From Streptomyces bottropensis ATCC 25435 (GTDB taxonomy: Bacteria; Actinomycetota; Actinomycetes; Streptomycetales; Streptomycetaceae): a stretch of DNA of 64,000 nt. This document shows, in pieces, positions 51,921 through 60,743 of this stretch (position 1 is its first letter; the number at the start of each line of letters is the position of its first letter). The stretch is from NCBI RefSeq assembly GCF_000383595.1, contig NZ_KB911581.1:1591727-1655726 (forward strand). Reading direction: 5' to 3'. The translations under genes were made by a program, and so were the position numbers. The notes below the pieces were generated by a model that did not search any database, was not told the origin of the DNA, and saw nothing but the letters and a program-made list of their open reading frames with translations.

Positions 51921-53156
51921 ATGCGGAAGATTCTCGTCGTCGGAGCCGGCCAGTCCGGGCTGCACCTGGCACTCGGACTCCAGTCGCACGGGTACGGGGT
52001 CACACTGATGTCCAATCGGACCCCCGACGAGATACGCGCCGGCCGGATCATGTCCACCCAGTGCATGTTCGACTCGGCACTCCGCCACGAGCGTGACCTC
52101 GACCTGAACTTCTGGGAGACGCAGGCGCCGAGGATCGAGGGCGTCGGCGTCTCCGTCGCCGGACCGGACGGGGAGCGCGCCGTCGACTGGGTCGGCCGGC
52201 TGCGCGGATACGCGCAGGCCGTCGACCAGCGGGTCAAGATGGCCGGCTGGCTGGAGACGTTCGCCCGGCGCGGCGGTCAGCTGGTCGTCCACGGCGCCGC
52301 GGTCTCCGACCTCGACTGGTTCTCCCGCGCCTACGACCTCGTGCTCGTCACCGCGGGCAAGGGCGAACTGGTGCGGATGTTCCCCCGCGACTCCGCCCGC
52401 TCGCCCCACACCGAGCCGCAGCGCGCGCTCGCCGCCGTCTACGTGCACGGCCTCGGCCCCCGCCCCGAGCACCCGGAGTTCGACGCGGCCCGCTGCAACC
52501 TGGTGCCCGGCCTCGGTGAACTCATCGTCCAGCCGGTCCTCACCACCTCCGGCCGCGCCGACGCCCTGTTCTGGCTGGGCCTGCCCGGCGGCCCGCTCGA
52601 CGTCTTCGACGGCGTCCGCGGCGCCGAGGAGCAGCTCGCCCTGACCCTGGACCTCATGAAGCGGTACGTCCCCTGGGAGTACGCGCGCGCCGCCGGGGCC
52701 GAGGTGACCGACGCGGGAGCGGCGCTGACCGGCCGCTACACCCCCGTCGTCCGGCACCCCGTCGCGCAACTCCCCGGCGGCGGTCTGGTCCTGGGCGCCG
52801 GGGACGTCGTCGTGGCCAACGATCCGCTGACCGGGCAGGGGGCGAACTCGGCGACCAAGTGCGCGGCCGTCTACCTCGCGGCGATCCTCGACCACGGGGA
52901 CGGGGAGTTCGACGAGGCGTGGATGCGACGGACGTTCGCACGGTTCTGGCAGGTCGCGGAGCCCGTCACCAAGTGGACCACCACGATGCTGGCACCGCCG
53001 GCCGAGCATGTGCTCGGGCTGGTGGGGGCGGCCGAGGAGCTGCCGGCCGTGGCGGATCGTTTTGCCAACGGGTTCGACGATCCTGCGGATTTCGAGGGGT
53101 ACTTCTACGAGGCGGAGAAGACGCGGGCCTACCTCGCGGAGGTCGCCGGTTCGTAG
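51921..53156 (+). CDS. Styrene/indole monooxygenase-like flavoprotein
   Basis: A 411-residue FAD-dependent monooxygenase. The FAD site is ILVVGAGQSGLHLALGLQSHG at the N-terminus, and the second dinucleotide-binding region is YDLVLVTAGKGE near 139. GDVVVANDPLTGQGANSATK (about 294-313) is the conserved flavin segment. Group E flavin monooxygenases use a separate flavin reductase, which is not encoded nearby. Substrate is unknown. It starts 57 bp after the GTPase gene on the same strand, so it is likely the fifth conservon gene, in the place that a P450 takes in other conservons. Its last 28 bp overlap the convergent gene. Confidence 0.9.
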   Translation: MRKILVVGAGQSGLHLALGLQSHGYGVTLMSNRTPDEIRAGRIMSTQCMFDSALRHERDLDLNFWETQAPRIEGVGVSVAGPDGERAVDWVGRLRGYAQAVDQRVKMAGWLETFARRGGQLVVHGAAVSDLDWFSRAYDLVLVTAGKGELVRMFPRDSARSPHTEPQRALAAVYVHGLGPRPEHPEFDAARCNLVPGLGELIVQPVLTTSGRADALFWLGLPGGPLDVFDGVRGAEEQLALTLDLMKRYVPWEYARAAGAEVTDAGAALTGRYTPVVRHPVAQLPGGGLVLGAGDVVVANDPLTGQGANSATKCAAVYLAAILDHGDGEFDEAWMRRTFARFWQVAEPVTKWTTTMLAPPAEHVLGLVGAAEELPAVADRFANGFDDPADFEGYFYEAEKTRAYLAEVAGS

Positions 53157-53797
53157 GCGGGGTTCCCCTCCGACTTCCTGATGCCCGCCAGCTGGTCCGG
53201 GGTCAACGAGGCGAGGAGTCGCTCGATCTCGGACAGGCGGTCCCGGGCGGTGTCGTGTTCGCGCCGACGGCGCTCGGCGAGCGTGAGCTGACGGTCCAGG
53301 GCCACCCGGGCCCTGCGGGCGAGGGCGTCGGTGTCCTGTTCGTCGCCGACCAGCCGCTCGACCGTGTCGGCGCGGTCCCGGGCGACCTGTCCGATGACAT
53401 GGCCCTGCTCCAGGGCCCGGTGCGGGTCATCGGTCATCAGCAGCCGTACGTACGGGGAGAGCGCGGTGCTGCTGTTCTGGTACTGCTGCCGGGCCAGCCG
53501 GCCGGCCGCGCCCCGGCTGTCGTGCAGGGAGAGGCGGGCCGTCACGAGCCGCCGGTCGAGGTCCGCCACCACGGCCCGCTGCTTCGTCAGCTCGCGGTCG
53601 GTCGTGGTGTACGCCTCGGTGGCCCTTACGGTCTCGCGGTGCAGACGCCGGAGATCGGTGAGGAGGTCGGCGACCGGGCGCTCGCCGGGGGGTTCCGCCG
53701 CCGCCACGAGCGGTGCGGAGGCCGTGGTGAGGAGGGCGCCGGTCGTGAGCGCCGTCACCGTCGCCGTACCGAACAGGCGCAGCAGCCTTCCTGACAT
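53129..53797 (-). CDS. Secreted coiled-coil protein
   Basis: A 222-residue protein. A signal peptide (about 1-34, MSGRLLRLFGTATVTALTTG with cleavage after AAA) is followed by long charged helices (about 45-200; LLTDLRRLHRETVRATEAYT, LVTARLSLHDSRGAAGRLAR) resembling the N-terminal coiled coils of actinobacterial NlpC/P60 hydrolases. No catalytic domain follows, so it may be a regulator or a truncated relative. Function unknown. It is convergent with, and slightly overlaps, the flavoprotein gene. Confidence 0.75.
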   Translation of the reverse strand: MSGRLLRLFGTATVTALTTGALLTTASAPLVAAAEPPGERPVADLLTDLRRLHRETVRATEAYTTTDRELTKQRAVVADLDRRLVTARLSLHDSRGAAGRLARQQYQNSSTALSPYVRLLMTDDPHRALEQGHVIGQVARDRADTVERLVGDEQDTDALARRARVALDRQLTLAERRRREHDTARDRLSEIERLLASLTPDQLAGIRKSEGNPAYEPATSAR

Positions 53798-53899
53798 GTC
53801 ATCACCTCCCGTGCGCAGGTGGGCCGTCCACCTCGCACCGGCAGCATGGGAGGAGCCGGGGGAGGGTGCGCGCCGGGTGGACCGTTCGGCGCGAGGGTG

Positions 53900-54217
53900 T
53901 CACTCGTCGGTGGGGCGCGGCCGCGCGGGCGGCGTGGCGGATTGCCCGGCGGCCGAGGAGCCCGGCTTGGACCAGGGCCACCTCGGGCGGCGGCTCGGGT
54001 CCGCGTCCGGGGCGTACTCGTACGTCCACAGCTGGTGCATGAAGCCGCCCCGGCCCGCGCCGACCCGGCGGTAGACGAGCACGGTCGGCGGACCGCCCGC
54101 CGCGCCGGGGACCGGGATCCGGTACGTCTTCGGGGGGTGCCCGGTGATGCCGAGCAGCACGGGCAGGACGCGCCCGTCGAGGGGGCCGCCCACGAAGGGG
54201 GTGTCTTGGCTCTTCAC
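53900..54217 (-). CDS. Small hypothetical protein
   Basis: A 105-residue protein, MKSQDTPFVGGPLDGRVLPV then a beta-rich middle (TYRIPVPG, TVLVYRRVG, HQLWTYEYAPD) and a Pro/Arg/Ser tail. This looks like a small conserved actinobacterial protein, but no function is recognised. It has no cysteine or membrane segment. It starts 10 bp after the TetR gene on the same strand and is probably co-transcribed. Confidence 0.6.
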   Translation of the reverse strand: MKSQDTPFVGGPLDGRVLPVLLGITGHPPKTYRIPVPGAAGGPPTVLVYRRVGAGRGGFMHQLWTYEYAPDADPSRRPRWPWSKPGSSAAGQSATPPARPRPTDE

Positions 54218-54227
54218 CGGACCAGTG

Positions 54228-54953
54228 TCACAGCAGGTGCCCGGCGTCGGCGACGACGGGCAGGACGCGGCGGGCCAGCGTGCCGACGGCGCCGGCGGAG
54301 GTCTCGACGGTCAGGGCCTGCCGTACGGCGGCGGCGGTCTGGGGGTCGCGGCCGGCGGTCGCGGCCAGACAGGCGACGAACTGCTCGACGAGCCAGTCGC
54401 GGAGTTCGCCGACGTCCGGCTGCTTGCCCTCGTCGAGCCAGATGAGGGAGGCGGCCTCCACGGAGGTGATCCACATCCGGACGGTCATCCGCAGCCGCAG
54501 GCCCGGTTCGGCCACGTCCAGGTGCCGCAGGATGTGGTCGGCGGCGGCCCGCCGGACCCCGTCCACGATGGCCGTGGCCCGGGAGGTCTCCACGACGCTG
54601 CCGCCCTGGAGGAGGGCGCTGAAACCGGTGTCGTGCTCGTCCACGAAGGTCAGGTAGCGGTCGAGGGCGCGGGCCAGGCGGCTGGTGAGGGGGCCCTCGG
54701 CGGGCTCGTCGAAGCAGTGCTCCAGTTCCTCGGCGGCCGAGCGCAGGGCCGCCTCGTAGAGCTGCTGCTTGCCGCCGGGGAAGTAGCGGTAGACGAGGGG
54801 ACGGGAGACGCCGGCCGCCTCCGCCACGTCGTCGAGGGAGACGTCCTCCGGCGCGTTGTGCGCGAACAGCTCCAGCGCGGCGTCCAGCAGCTGACTGCGC
54901 CGCTCTTCCACGCTGAGCCGGCGGTACGCGCGGGTGGGGGCCTCGGACGTCAT
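54228..54953 (-). CDS. TetR/AcrR family transcriptional regulator
   Basis: A 241-residue TetR protein. The DNA-binding region is about 14-60: VEERRSQLLDAALELFAHNA, DVSLDDVAEAAGVSRPLVYR and YFPGGKQQLY. The C-terminal ligand domain (about 70-240) contains RMTVRMWITSVEAASLIWLD. ATG at 54953 gives the usual N-terminus; a GTG at 54983 is possible. It lies downstream of the diiron oxygenase gene, separated by copy D of the dispersed element, and probably regulates that gene. Confidence 0.87.
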   Translation of the reverse strand: MTSEAPTRAYRRLSVEERRSQLLDAALELFAHNAPEDVSLDDVAEAAGVSRPLVYRYFPGGKQQLYEAALRSAAEELEHCFDEPAEGPLTSRLARALDRYLTFVDEHDTGFSALLQGGSVVETSRATAIVDGVRRAAADHILRHLDVAEPGLRLRMTVRMWITSVEAASLIWLDEGKQPDVGELRDWLVEQFVACLAATAGRDPQTAAAVRQALTVETSAGAVGTLARRVLPVVADAGHLL

Positions 54954-55260
54954 ACCTCGCAGAGTAGTCGGGCCCGGGGGCACGCCGCCCTCTTCGCGTC
55001 AGGGGGTGCGACCTCGGGTGCGCCGACGGGTGCGGGCCGGGTGGGGCTTCTCGCGCCGTTCCCCGCGGCCCTGAAGACCAGGCCCTGCGGGCCTGGAGGC
55101 CGAGGTGCCCGGAGGCGACGGGATCACGGGTTCGGCCGAAAAGCACGGGGCGCAGCCCCGGCTTCTCAGGGGCGCGGGGAACTGCGCGAGAAGCCCCTCC
55201 GGACCCGCACACGCCCACGCACCGAACCCCCGCCGCCCCGTCGCGACCGGAGCCGCACCG
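54954..55260. repeat. Intergenic region holding dispersed GC-rich element, copy D
   Basis: No gene. From about 55030 it reads GGGTGGGGCTTCTCGCGC with GTTCCCCGCGGCCCTGAAG, a hairpin around CCAGGCCCTGCGGGCCTGG (55077-55095), then GGGGCGCGGGGAACTGCG and CGAGAAG ending 55193. The outer arms are complementary over about 25 bp with few mismatches. The rest is the TetR promoter side (54954-55020) and spacer before the diiron oxygenase stop. Confidence 0.7.
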
Positions 55261-56217
55261 CTACGCCAGCAGTCCCGACGACCTCCACATCCGCCGCCCC
55301 ACCCCCTGCAGAACCCCGATGTCGTCCAGGAAGTCCGTCAACCGCTTCGCGCCGGTCTGCATGATGTCCCGCCGATGCGCACTCGCCCGCACCTGCGCGA
55401 CGGCCACCCGCCGGTCGAGGCCGACGTTCGTGTAGACCTCGGGATTGATGAACGCCACCGCGAAGACGCGGGCGAACTCCCCGGAGGTGACCCGCGTGAA
55501 GCTCCGGGACAGCCGCGGAGCGGTCACCATCTGGCGCCGCAGCTCCTCGCGGGCGTACCGCACGTGCCGGGCCTCCTCGACGACATGGATCCGGGTGACG
55601 CCCCGGACGAGCGGCTGGACCCGCTCGTCCGGGAAGGTCAGCCGCTGCATCCAGTCGAGGATCTCCTCACCGAGGAGGGTGGAGGTGAAGGACCCGGGGG
55701 TCGTCGAGATCGTCTTGAAGAGGCGGCCCAGATTGTGGTGCAGCCGGCTCACCGGGTAGTACGGGGTGTCCCCCTTGCTGATCAGCCGGGCGAACATCTT
55801 CGAGTGCCGGCACTCGTCCTCGATCTCCGTCAGCGCGTAGCGGACGTGCGCACTCGTCGCGGCCTTGTCGTAGATGTGCCGCACGAGCAGCTGCATGAGG
55901 ATGATCTCGAACCAGATGCCGAGGGAGGCCAGCGCCGCAGCCTCGTGCTGGGACAGCGCGATCCGCTGCTCCTGCGACATCTTCCGCCACATCGGCGTCC
56001 CGTACAGGGACACCAGCTCCGGCGGCCAGAACCACTTCCCCTCCTCGAAGGGGGCGTCCCAGTCCAGCTCCTTGTCCGGGTCGAAGGAGTGCTTCGCGGA
56101 GGACACGAGCAGCCGCTCGGCCACCTGTTCCCGGTCCTTGAGCAGCCCGAGCGCGTCGCGCAGCACCTCCGCCTCCGACACCGGGTCCGTCGTGTTCACC
56201 GGGGGCACCGTGGTCAT
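55261..56217 (-). CDS. AurF-like diiron oxygenase
   Basis: A 318-residue ferritin-like diiron protein of the AurF (p-aminobenzoate N-oxygenase) family. All seven ligands of the AurF site appear at matching spacing: E104 (IWFEIIL), E135 and H138 (EIEDECRHSKMF), E184 or E185 (LLGEEILDW), H211, E215 and H218 (RIHVVEEARHVRYAR). AurF oxidises arylamines to nitro compounds, but many chromosomal homologues have unknown substrates. No biosynthetic cluster is adjacent. The neighbour downstream on the same strand is a TetR gene. The start is ATG 56217. Confidence 0.88.
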   Translation of the reverse strand: MTTVPPVNTTDPVSEAEVLRDALGLLKDREQVAERLLVSSAKHSFDPDKELDWDAPFEEGKWFWPPELVSLYGTPMWRKMSQEQRIALSQHEAAALASLGIWFEIILMQLLVRHIYDKAATSAHVRYALTEIEDECRHSKMFARLISKGDTPYYPVSRLHHNLGRLFKTISTTPGSFTSTLLGEEILDWMQRLTFPDERVQPLVRGVTRIHVVEEARHVRYAREELRRQMVTAPRLSRSFTRVTSGEFARVFAVAFINPEVYTNVGLDRRVAVAQVRASAHRRDIMQTGAKRLTDFLDDIGVLQGVGRRMWRSSGLLA

Positions 56218-56382
56218 GGCTGTCGCAGCTCCTCGTCGGGAAGTTCGTACCGTTACCGGCGGTCATCGCTTATGAGACTACTTGTCAGCAAGGCCGTCAA
56301 TCCTTTGCGCGCCACTTGTCGAGGACCGACGGACCGATCGGCCGGTGCCCCGCCGTGACGGCCCGTGCAGTAGCGTGCTGGC

Positions 56383-57213
56383 GTGTCCATGCCTCCACCG
56401 CAGCACCAGCCCCAGCCTTACGGCCAGCAGCCCCAGCCCTACGGCCAGCAGCCCCAGCCAGGCCCGTACGGTCAGCAGCCGTACCCGCCGCAGCCGCAGC
56501 CGTACGGCCAGCAGCCGTACCCCCCGCAGCAGCCCGGCCCGCCGCCCCCCGGCGGCTGGCAGCCCCCGCCGCCGCCCAAGAGCCGCGTGGGGCTGATCCT
56601 CGGGATCGTCGGCGGGGTCGTCGCGCTCGTGGTGGTCGCCGCGGTGGGGCTGTGGGTCGTCGGGACGCAGAGCACGAGCGGATTCCCGGAGGCCGAGTAC
56701 AGGCTGACGCTGCCCGACACCGTGCTGGACGACGAGTACAAGCTGGCCCAGGATCTCTCCGACACCTCGGGGCAGCAGGTGGCCGAGGAGGCGGAGGGTG
56801 CCTGGGACGCCCGGGACGTCAAGGCCGCCGTCGGGCAGTACACCTCGGCGGACGGGGCCCAGGGCGCCCTGATCGTCTCGGGCATGTACGGCAGGTTCAA
56901 GAACACCGACGCCGCCCGCGACAACATGCTGAAGGGCGCGGCCGAGGTCGACTCGATCACGGTCGTCGTACCGCCGAAGGACTACACCCCCGGTGACGGG
57001 GATCTCACCATCAGCTGCCAGGTCGTCACCCAGAAGCAGGCCGGCAGCGAGATCACGTACCCGATGTGCGCCTGGGCCGACGGCAACACCGGGGCGTCCA
57101 TCGCGGAACTCGGCGCGTCGAGCGTCGGGCAGGACCCCTCGAAGGTGGACGTGAAGGCCTTCGCGGAGCGCACCCTGGAGGTCCGCTCCGAGATCCGGCA
57201 GCGGATCAGCTGA
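56383..57213 (+). CDS. Proline/glutamine-rich membrane protein
   Basis: A 276-residue protein. Residues 1-65 are repeats of PYGQQPQ/PYPPQ, a common actinobacterial cytoplasmic tail. A single transmembrane helix is about 70-91 (VGLILGIVGGVVALVVVAAV). The remaining 185 residues are outside the cell and include two Cys (ISCQVV, YPMCAWAD) that could form a disulphide. The external domain has no known function. Start is GTG at 56383, with an in-frame ATG two codons later. Its 3' end overlaps the convergent DUF3291 gene by 8 bp. Confidence 0.8.
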   Translation: MSMPPPQHQPQPYGQQPQPYGQQPQPGPYGQQPYPPQPQPYGQQPYPPQQPGPPPPGGWQPPPPPKSRVGLILGIVGGVVALVVVAAVGLWVVGTQSTSGFPEAEYRLTLPDTVLDDEYKLAQDLSDTSGQQVAEEAEGAWDARDVKAAVGQYTSADGAQGALIVSGMYGRFKNTDAARDNMLKGAAEVDSITVVVPPKDYTPGDGDLTISCQVVTQKQAGSEITYPMCAWADGNTGASIAELGASSVGQDPSKVDVKAFAERTLEVRSEIRQRIS

Positions 57214-57739
57214 CGGCGGCGTCCGGCATGTCCGCCACGTCGGGTACCTCCGCCACGTCCGCCATGACCGGTCGCGCCGGTGCCGCCGGCCCCGCCGGGA
57301 ACGACGTGCGCAGCGTGAAGGCGTAGGGCGTCGGACCGTGGGCGCGCAGATGGAGGAGCCGTTCCTCCGCCTCGGCCACGCTGGGGCGGTGACCGGCCGG
57401 CACCCACCACAGGGTGGCCATCGCCTCGGCCACCTGCTCGAAGAACTCCCGCCTGCGGGCGAGCAGTTCCCGGTGCTGCCCCTGGTACATGAAGGCGGTC
57501 AGGGCGTCGGTGTCCCGCCACACCGACATGTTGATGATCAGCCACTCGTCGCCGAGGACGGGCACGTCCGTGGCGTTGCCTGAGTCGCTCTGCAGACGCC
57601 AGACGAAGCCGGCGGAGGAGTCGGCGACCGCGTTCACGGGATCGAGCCCGTCCACGAAGTCCTTCAACCGCGGTGAGTCCAGCGGGGCTTTGAGACGGGC
57701 GATGTTGACCTGGGCGAGTTCGTACGGGGCGGTCGTCAT
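57206..57739 (-). CDS. DUF3291 domain protein
   Basis: A 177-residue protein. YELAQVNIARLKAPLDSPRL at the start, then NMSVWRDTDALTAFMYQGQH and ATLWWVPAGHRPSVAEAEER are typical DUF3291 segments; the fold resembles dimeric ferredoxin-like monooxygenases. The C-terminal 30 residues are an Ala/Asp-rich tail. No function is established. It is convergent with the proline-rich membrane protein and separate from the PBP operon. Confidence 0.85.
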   Translation of the reverse strand: MTTAPYELAQVNIARLKAPLDSPRLKDFVDGLDPVNAVADSSAGFVWRLQSDSGNATDVPVLGDEWLIINMSVWRDTDALTAFMYQGQHRELLARRREFFEQVAEAMATLWWVPAGHRPSVAEAEERLLHLRAHGPTPYAFTLRTSFPAGPAAPARPVMADVAEVPDVADMPDAAVS

Positions 57740-57824
57740 GGCCGCACGATAGGTCGGGGCCGCTCGGGGATCACACTCCTTATCTCACCTGGTGGTCGCG
57801 CGGGGAGGCCACCGTGAGCCCCCG

Positions 57825-59288
57825 TCAGCCGGAGGCACCGAGCACCGCCCGCATCACCTCCCGCGCGATCGGCGCCGCGTCCCCGCCCCCGCTGATCTCC
57901 CCCCGTACCGCCTCCGCGTCCTCCACCACCACCGCCACGGCCACCTCGGGTTCGAGCGCGTCGTCGGACTGGGCCCAGCCGATGAACCAGGCGAAGGGAG
58001 TGCCGGAGTTGCCGATGCCGTGCTGGGCGGTTCCGGTCTTGCCCCCGACGATGGCGTGGCGCAGGGCGGCGTTGGCGCCGGTGCCGTCCTCGACGACGCC
58101 CCGCATGAGGTCACGCAGCTGCCGCGCGGTGGCCGGGTCCATGGCTCGGCGGAGGGTGCGCGTGTTCGAGCCGGCGACCGTGCGGCCGTCGGCCGTGGTG
58201 GTGCGTTCGACGAGGTACGGCGCCCGCACCGAACCCCCGTTGGCCACGGCCGCCGTGACGAGCGCCATCTGCAGGGGCGTGGCCCGGGTGTCGTACTGAC
58301 CGATGGACGAGAGCGCGAGCTGCGCCCGGTCCATCTCGGTGTCGAAGGTGCTGGGCGCCACCCGGAACGGGATGCGCAGGCCCGCGCCGTCGAAGCCGAA
58401 GGCGCGCGCCGTGTCCGTCATGGCGCCGAGGCCGACGTCCACGCCCAGCTTCGCGAAGACCGTGTTGCAGGACCACTCGAAGGCATGGCGCAGGGAGGCG
58501 TTCTCGCACCCCTCGACCTCGTTGGACAGGGACGTCGTGGTGCCCGGCAGGGTGTACGGGGCGGGGGAGCGGGTGGGGGCGTCCACGTCCCCGACCACCC
58601 CGGCGTCCAGCGCGGCGGCGGCCGTCACCACCTTGAACGTCGAACCCGGCGGATAGGTCTGCCGCACCGCCCGGTTGAGCATCGGTCTGCTCGCGTCCGC
58701 GTTCAGCCGGGCCCACGCCTCGGTCACCTCGGGACCGTTGCCGGAGAGCACCCCGGGGTCGTACGACGGGCGTGAGACCAGCGCCAGGACGCGCCCGGTG
58801 GCCGGTTCGAGCGCGGCGACCGCGCCCCGGCGGGCGCCGAGCCCGAGGTAGGCCGCCCGCTGGGCGCCGTCCTGGAGGGTGGTGACGACCTGGCCGCCGG
58901 CGTTCCGGTCGCGGGTGAGGTCGTTCCACAGGGGGAGGAAGGACAGCAGCGGGTCGCTGCCGTCGAGGAGGGAGTCCTCCGCGTTCTCCAGGAAGGTCGT
59001 GCCGTACACCTGGGAGGCGAAGCCCGTGACCGGCGCGTACAACGGGCCGTCCCTGTACGTCCGTTCGAAGCGGAGCTGTTCACCGGTGTCCGTCGAGCCG
59101 GTGACCGGGCGCCCCTCGACCACGATGTCCCCGCGCGGCTGGCCCCAACGGGCGATCACCGGGCGGCGGTTGGCGGGACTGTCGTCGTAGGCCCGGGACT
59201 GCAGGACCTGGACACGGGTGGCGTTGACGAGGAGCGCGACCAGCAGCAGGGCGCAGAGGGCGGCGGCGCGGCGGATGTACTTGGTCAT
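57825..59288 (-). CDS. Class B penicillin-binding protein (transpeptidase)
   Basis: A 487-residue PBP2/FtsI-like transpeptidase. An N-terminal membrane anchor is about residues 7-24, followed by a dimerisation domain, then the acyl-serine domain: STFK (Ser216, Lys219), SCN (273-275) and KTGT (417-420). It cross-links peptidoglycan outside the membrane and is the target of beta-lactams. Its ATG overlaps the stop of the FtsW/RodA-like gene, so the pair forms one glycan synthase unit. Residues 1-200 are shorter than in E. coli PBP2. Confidence 0.94.
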   Translation of the reverse strand: MTKYIRRAAALCALLLVALLVNATRVQVLQSRAYDDSPANRRPVIARWGQPRGDIVVEGRPVTGSTDTGEQLRFERTYRDGPLYAPVTGFASQVYGTTFLENAEDSLLDGSDPLLSFLPLWNDLTRDRNAGGQVVTTLQDGAQRAAYLGLGARRGAVAALEPATGRVLALVSRPSYDPGVLSGNGPEVTEAWARLNADASRPMLNRAVRQTYPPGSTFKVVTAAAALDAGVVGDVDAPTRSPAPYTLPGTTTSLSNEVEGCENASLRHAFEWSCNTVFAKLGVDVGLGAMTDTARAFGFDGAGLRIPFRVAPSTFDTEMDRAQLALSSIGQYDTRATPLQMALVTAAVANGGSVRAPYLVERTTTADGRTVAGSNTRTLRRAMDPATARQLRDLMRGVVEDGTGANAALRHAIVGGKTGTAQHGIGNSGTPFAWFIGWAQSDDALEPEVAVAVVVEDAEAVRGEISGGGDAAPIAREVMRAVLGASG

Positions 59289-60700
59289 GTGCCCCGGACC
59301 TCCGGGCCGGCGCAGGGGTTCTGGGGGAGTGTCCCGGGCTCGTCCTGCCTCCGGGCCGAGTCGCTCAGCCGGATCAGCAGGGCCACGATGATCCAGTTGG
59401 TGACGACGGAGGAGCCGCCCTGGGCGAGGAAGGGCATCGGCATACCGGTCAGGGGGATGAGGCCGGTGACACCGCCCGCGATCACGAAGACCTGGAGGGC
59501 GATGATCGAGGCGAGGCCGGTGGCCAGGAGGCGGCCGAAGGGGTCGCGCAGGGCGAGGCCGGTGCGGAAGCCGCGCTCCACCAGCAGGGCGTAGAGCAGG
59601 AAGATCGCGGCGAGGCCGGCCAGGCCCAGCTCCTCGCCCGCCGTGGCCAGGATGAAGTCCGACTTGACGGCGAAGCCGATCAGGACGGAGTGGCCGAGTC
59701 CGAGGCCGGTGCCGAGCAGGCCGCCGGCGGCGAACGAGAAGAGGGACTGGGCGAGTTGGTTGGGGCCCCGGCCCGCCTCGATCGAGGCGAAGGGGTGCAG
59801 CCAGTCCTCGACGCGGCTGTGCACGTGCGGTTCGAGCCAGCCGACGGCCACCGCGCCCACACACGCCAGCAGCAGCCCCACCGCGATCCAGCCGGTGCGG
59901 CCCGTGGCGACGTAGAGCATGATCACGAACAGCCCGAAGAACAGCAGTGAGGTGCCCAGGTCCCGTTCGAGGACCAGCACGCCGACGCTCAGCAGCCAGA
60001 TGGTGACGATCGGGCCGAGCACGCGCCCGGTGGGCAGCTGGAGGCGCTTGAACCGCCAGATCTGGCGCCCGGCGTACGCCAGCGCGTTGCGGTTCGCCGC
60101 GAGATAGCTGGCGAAGAACAGCGCGAGCAGCACCTTCGCGAACTCGCCCGGCTGGAGGGAGAACCCGGCGATCCGCACCCAGATCCGGGCCCCGTTGACC
60201 GGCGGGAACAGGATCGGCAGCGCCAGCAGGGCCAGCGCGGCCACCACCGAGACGTAGGCGTACCGCTGCAGCACCCGGTGGTCGCGCAGCAGGGTCACCA
60301 CCGTGATGAACAGCGCCACCCCGAGCGTCGACCAGTTCAGCTGCGCGGGCGCCGCGTGGTCGGCCGGGGTCTCCAGGTCGAGCCGGTGGATCAGCACCAG
60401 GCCCAGGCCGTTCAGGAGCACCGCGATCGGCAGCAGCAGCGGATCGGCGTACGGCGCCCGCAGCCGGACCACCAGATGGGTCAGCAGCGCGAGCACGCCG
60501 AGCCCGGCGCCGTAGTCGGTGGCGCCGGGCGGGACGGTGCCGTTCTTCGCCAGACCGACAGCGCAGTAGCCGTACACGGAGAGCAGGACGGCCACGACGG
60601 TGAGGGTGAACTCGACGCCTCGGCGCCGGAGCGGGCGTACGGCGGGCGGGGACGGGTCCGAGGGGCCCGCCGCCAGGGTCGTTCCGGCATTGGTGGTCAT
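59285..60700 (-). CDS. FtsW/RodA/SpoVE family glycosyltransferase
   Basis: A 471-residue SEDS protein with about ten to twelve membrane segments from residue 30 on. Conserved parts are NGARIWVRIAGFSLQPGEFA and KVLLALFFASYLA, the catalytic-loop region WLHPFASIEAGRGPNQLAQS, and GLIPLTGMPMPFLAQGGSSV near the C-terminus. It polymerises lipid II into glycan strands with its partner PBP. Genes of this pair beyond the main ftsW/ftsI set are common in streptomycetes and may serve sporulation or apical growth. Confidence 0.94.
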   Translation of the reverse strand: MTTNAGTTLAAGPSDPSPPAVRPLRRRGVEFTLTVVAVLLSVYGYCAVGLAKNGTVPPGATDYGAGLGVLALLTHLVVRLRAPYADPLLLPIAVLLNGLGLVLIHRLDLETPADHAAPAQLNWSTLGVALFITVVTLLRDHRVLQRYAYVSVVAALALLALPILFPPVNGARIWVRIAGFSLQPGEFAKVLLALFFASYLAANRNALAYAGRQIWRFKRLQLPTGRVLGPIVTIWLLSVGVLVLERDLGTSLLFFGLFVIMLYVATGRTGWIAVGLLLACVGAVAVGWLEPHVHSRVEDWLHPFASIEAGRGPNQLAQSLFSFAAGGLLGTGLGLGHSVLIGFAVKSDFILATAGEELGLAGLAAIFLLYALLVERGFRTGLALRDPFGRLLATGLASIIALQVFVIAGGVTGLIPLTGMPMPFLAQGGSSVVTNWIIVALLIRLSDSARRQDEPGTLPQNPCAGPEVRGT

Positions 60701-60743
60701 GCCCGGAATTTACCCAAACGGTACGCCTTGCGGGTCTTGTCGC

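Noticed and set aside
56402..56540. Tandem PYGQQP-coding repeats considered as a CRISPR-like or satellite array
   Set aside because: They encode the proline/glutamine-rich cytoplasmic tail of a membrane protein; such tails are common in actinobacteria and there are no spacers.
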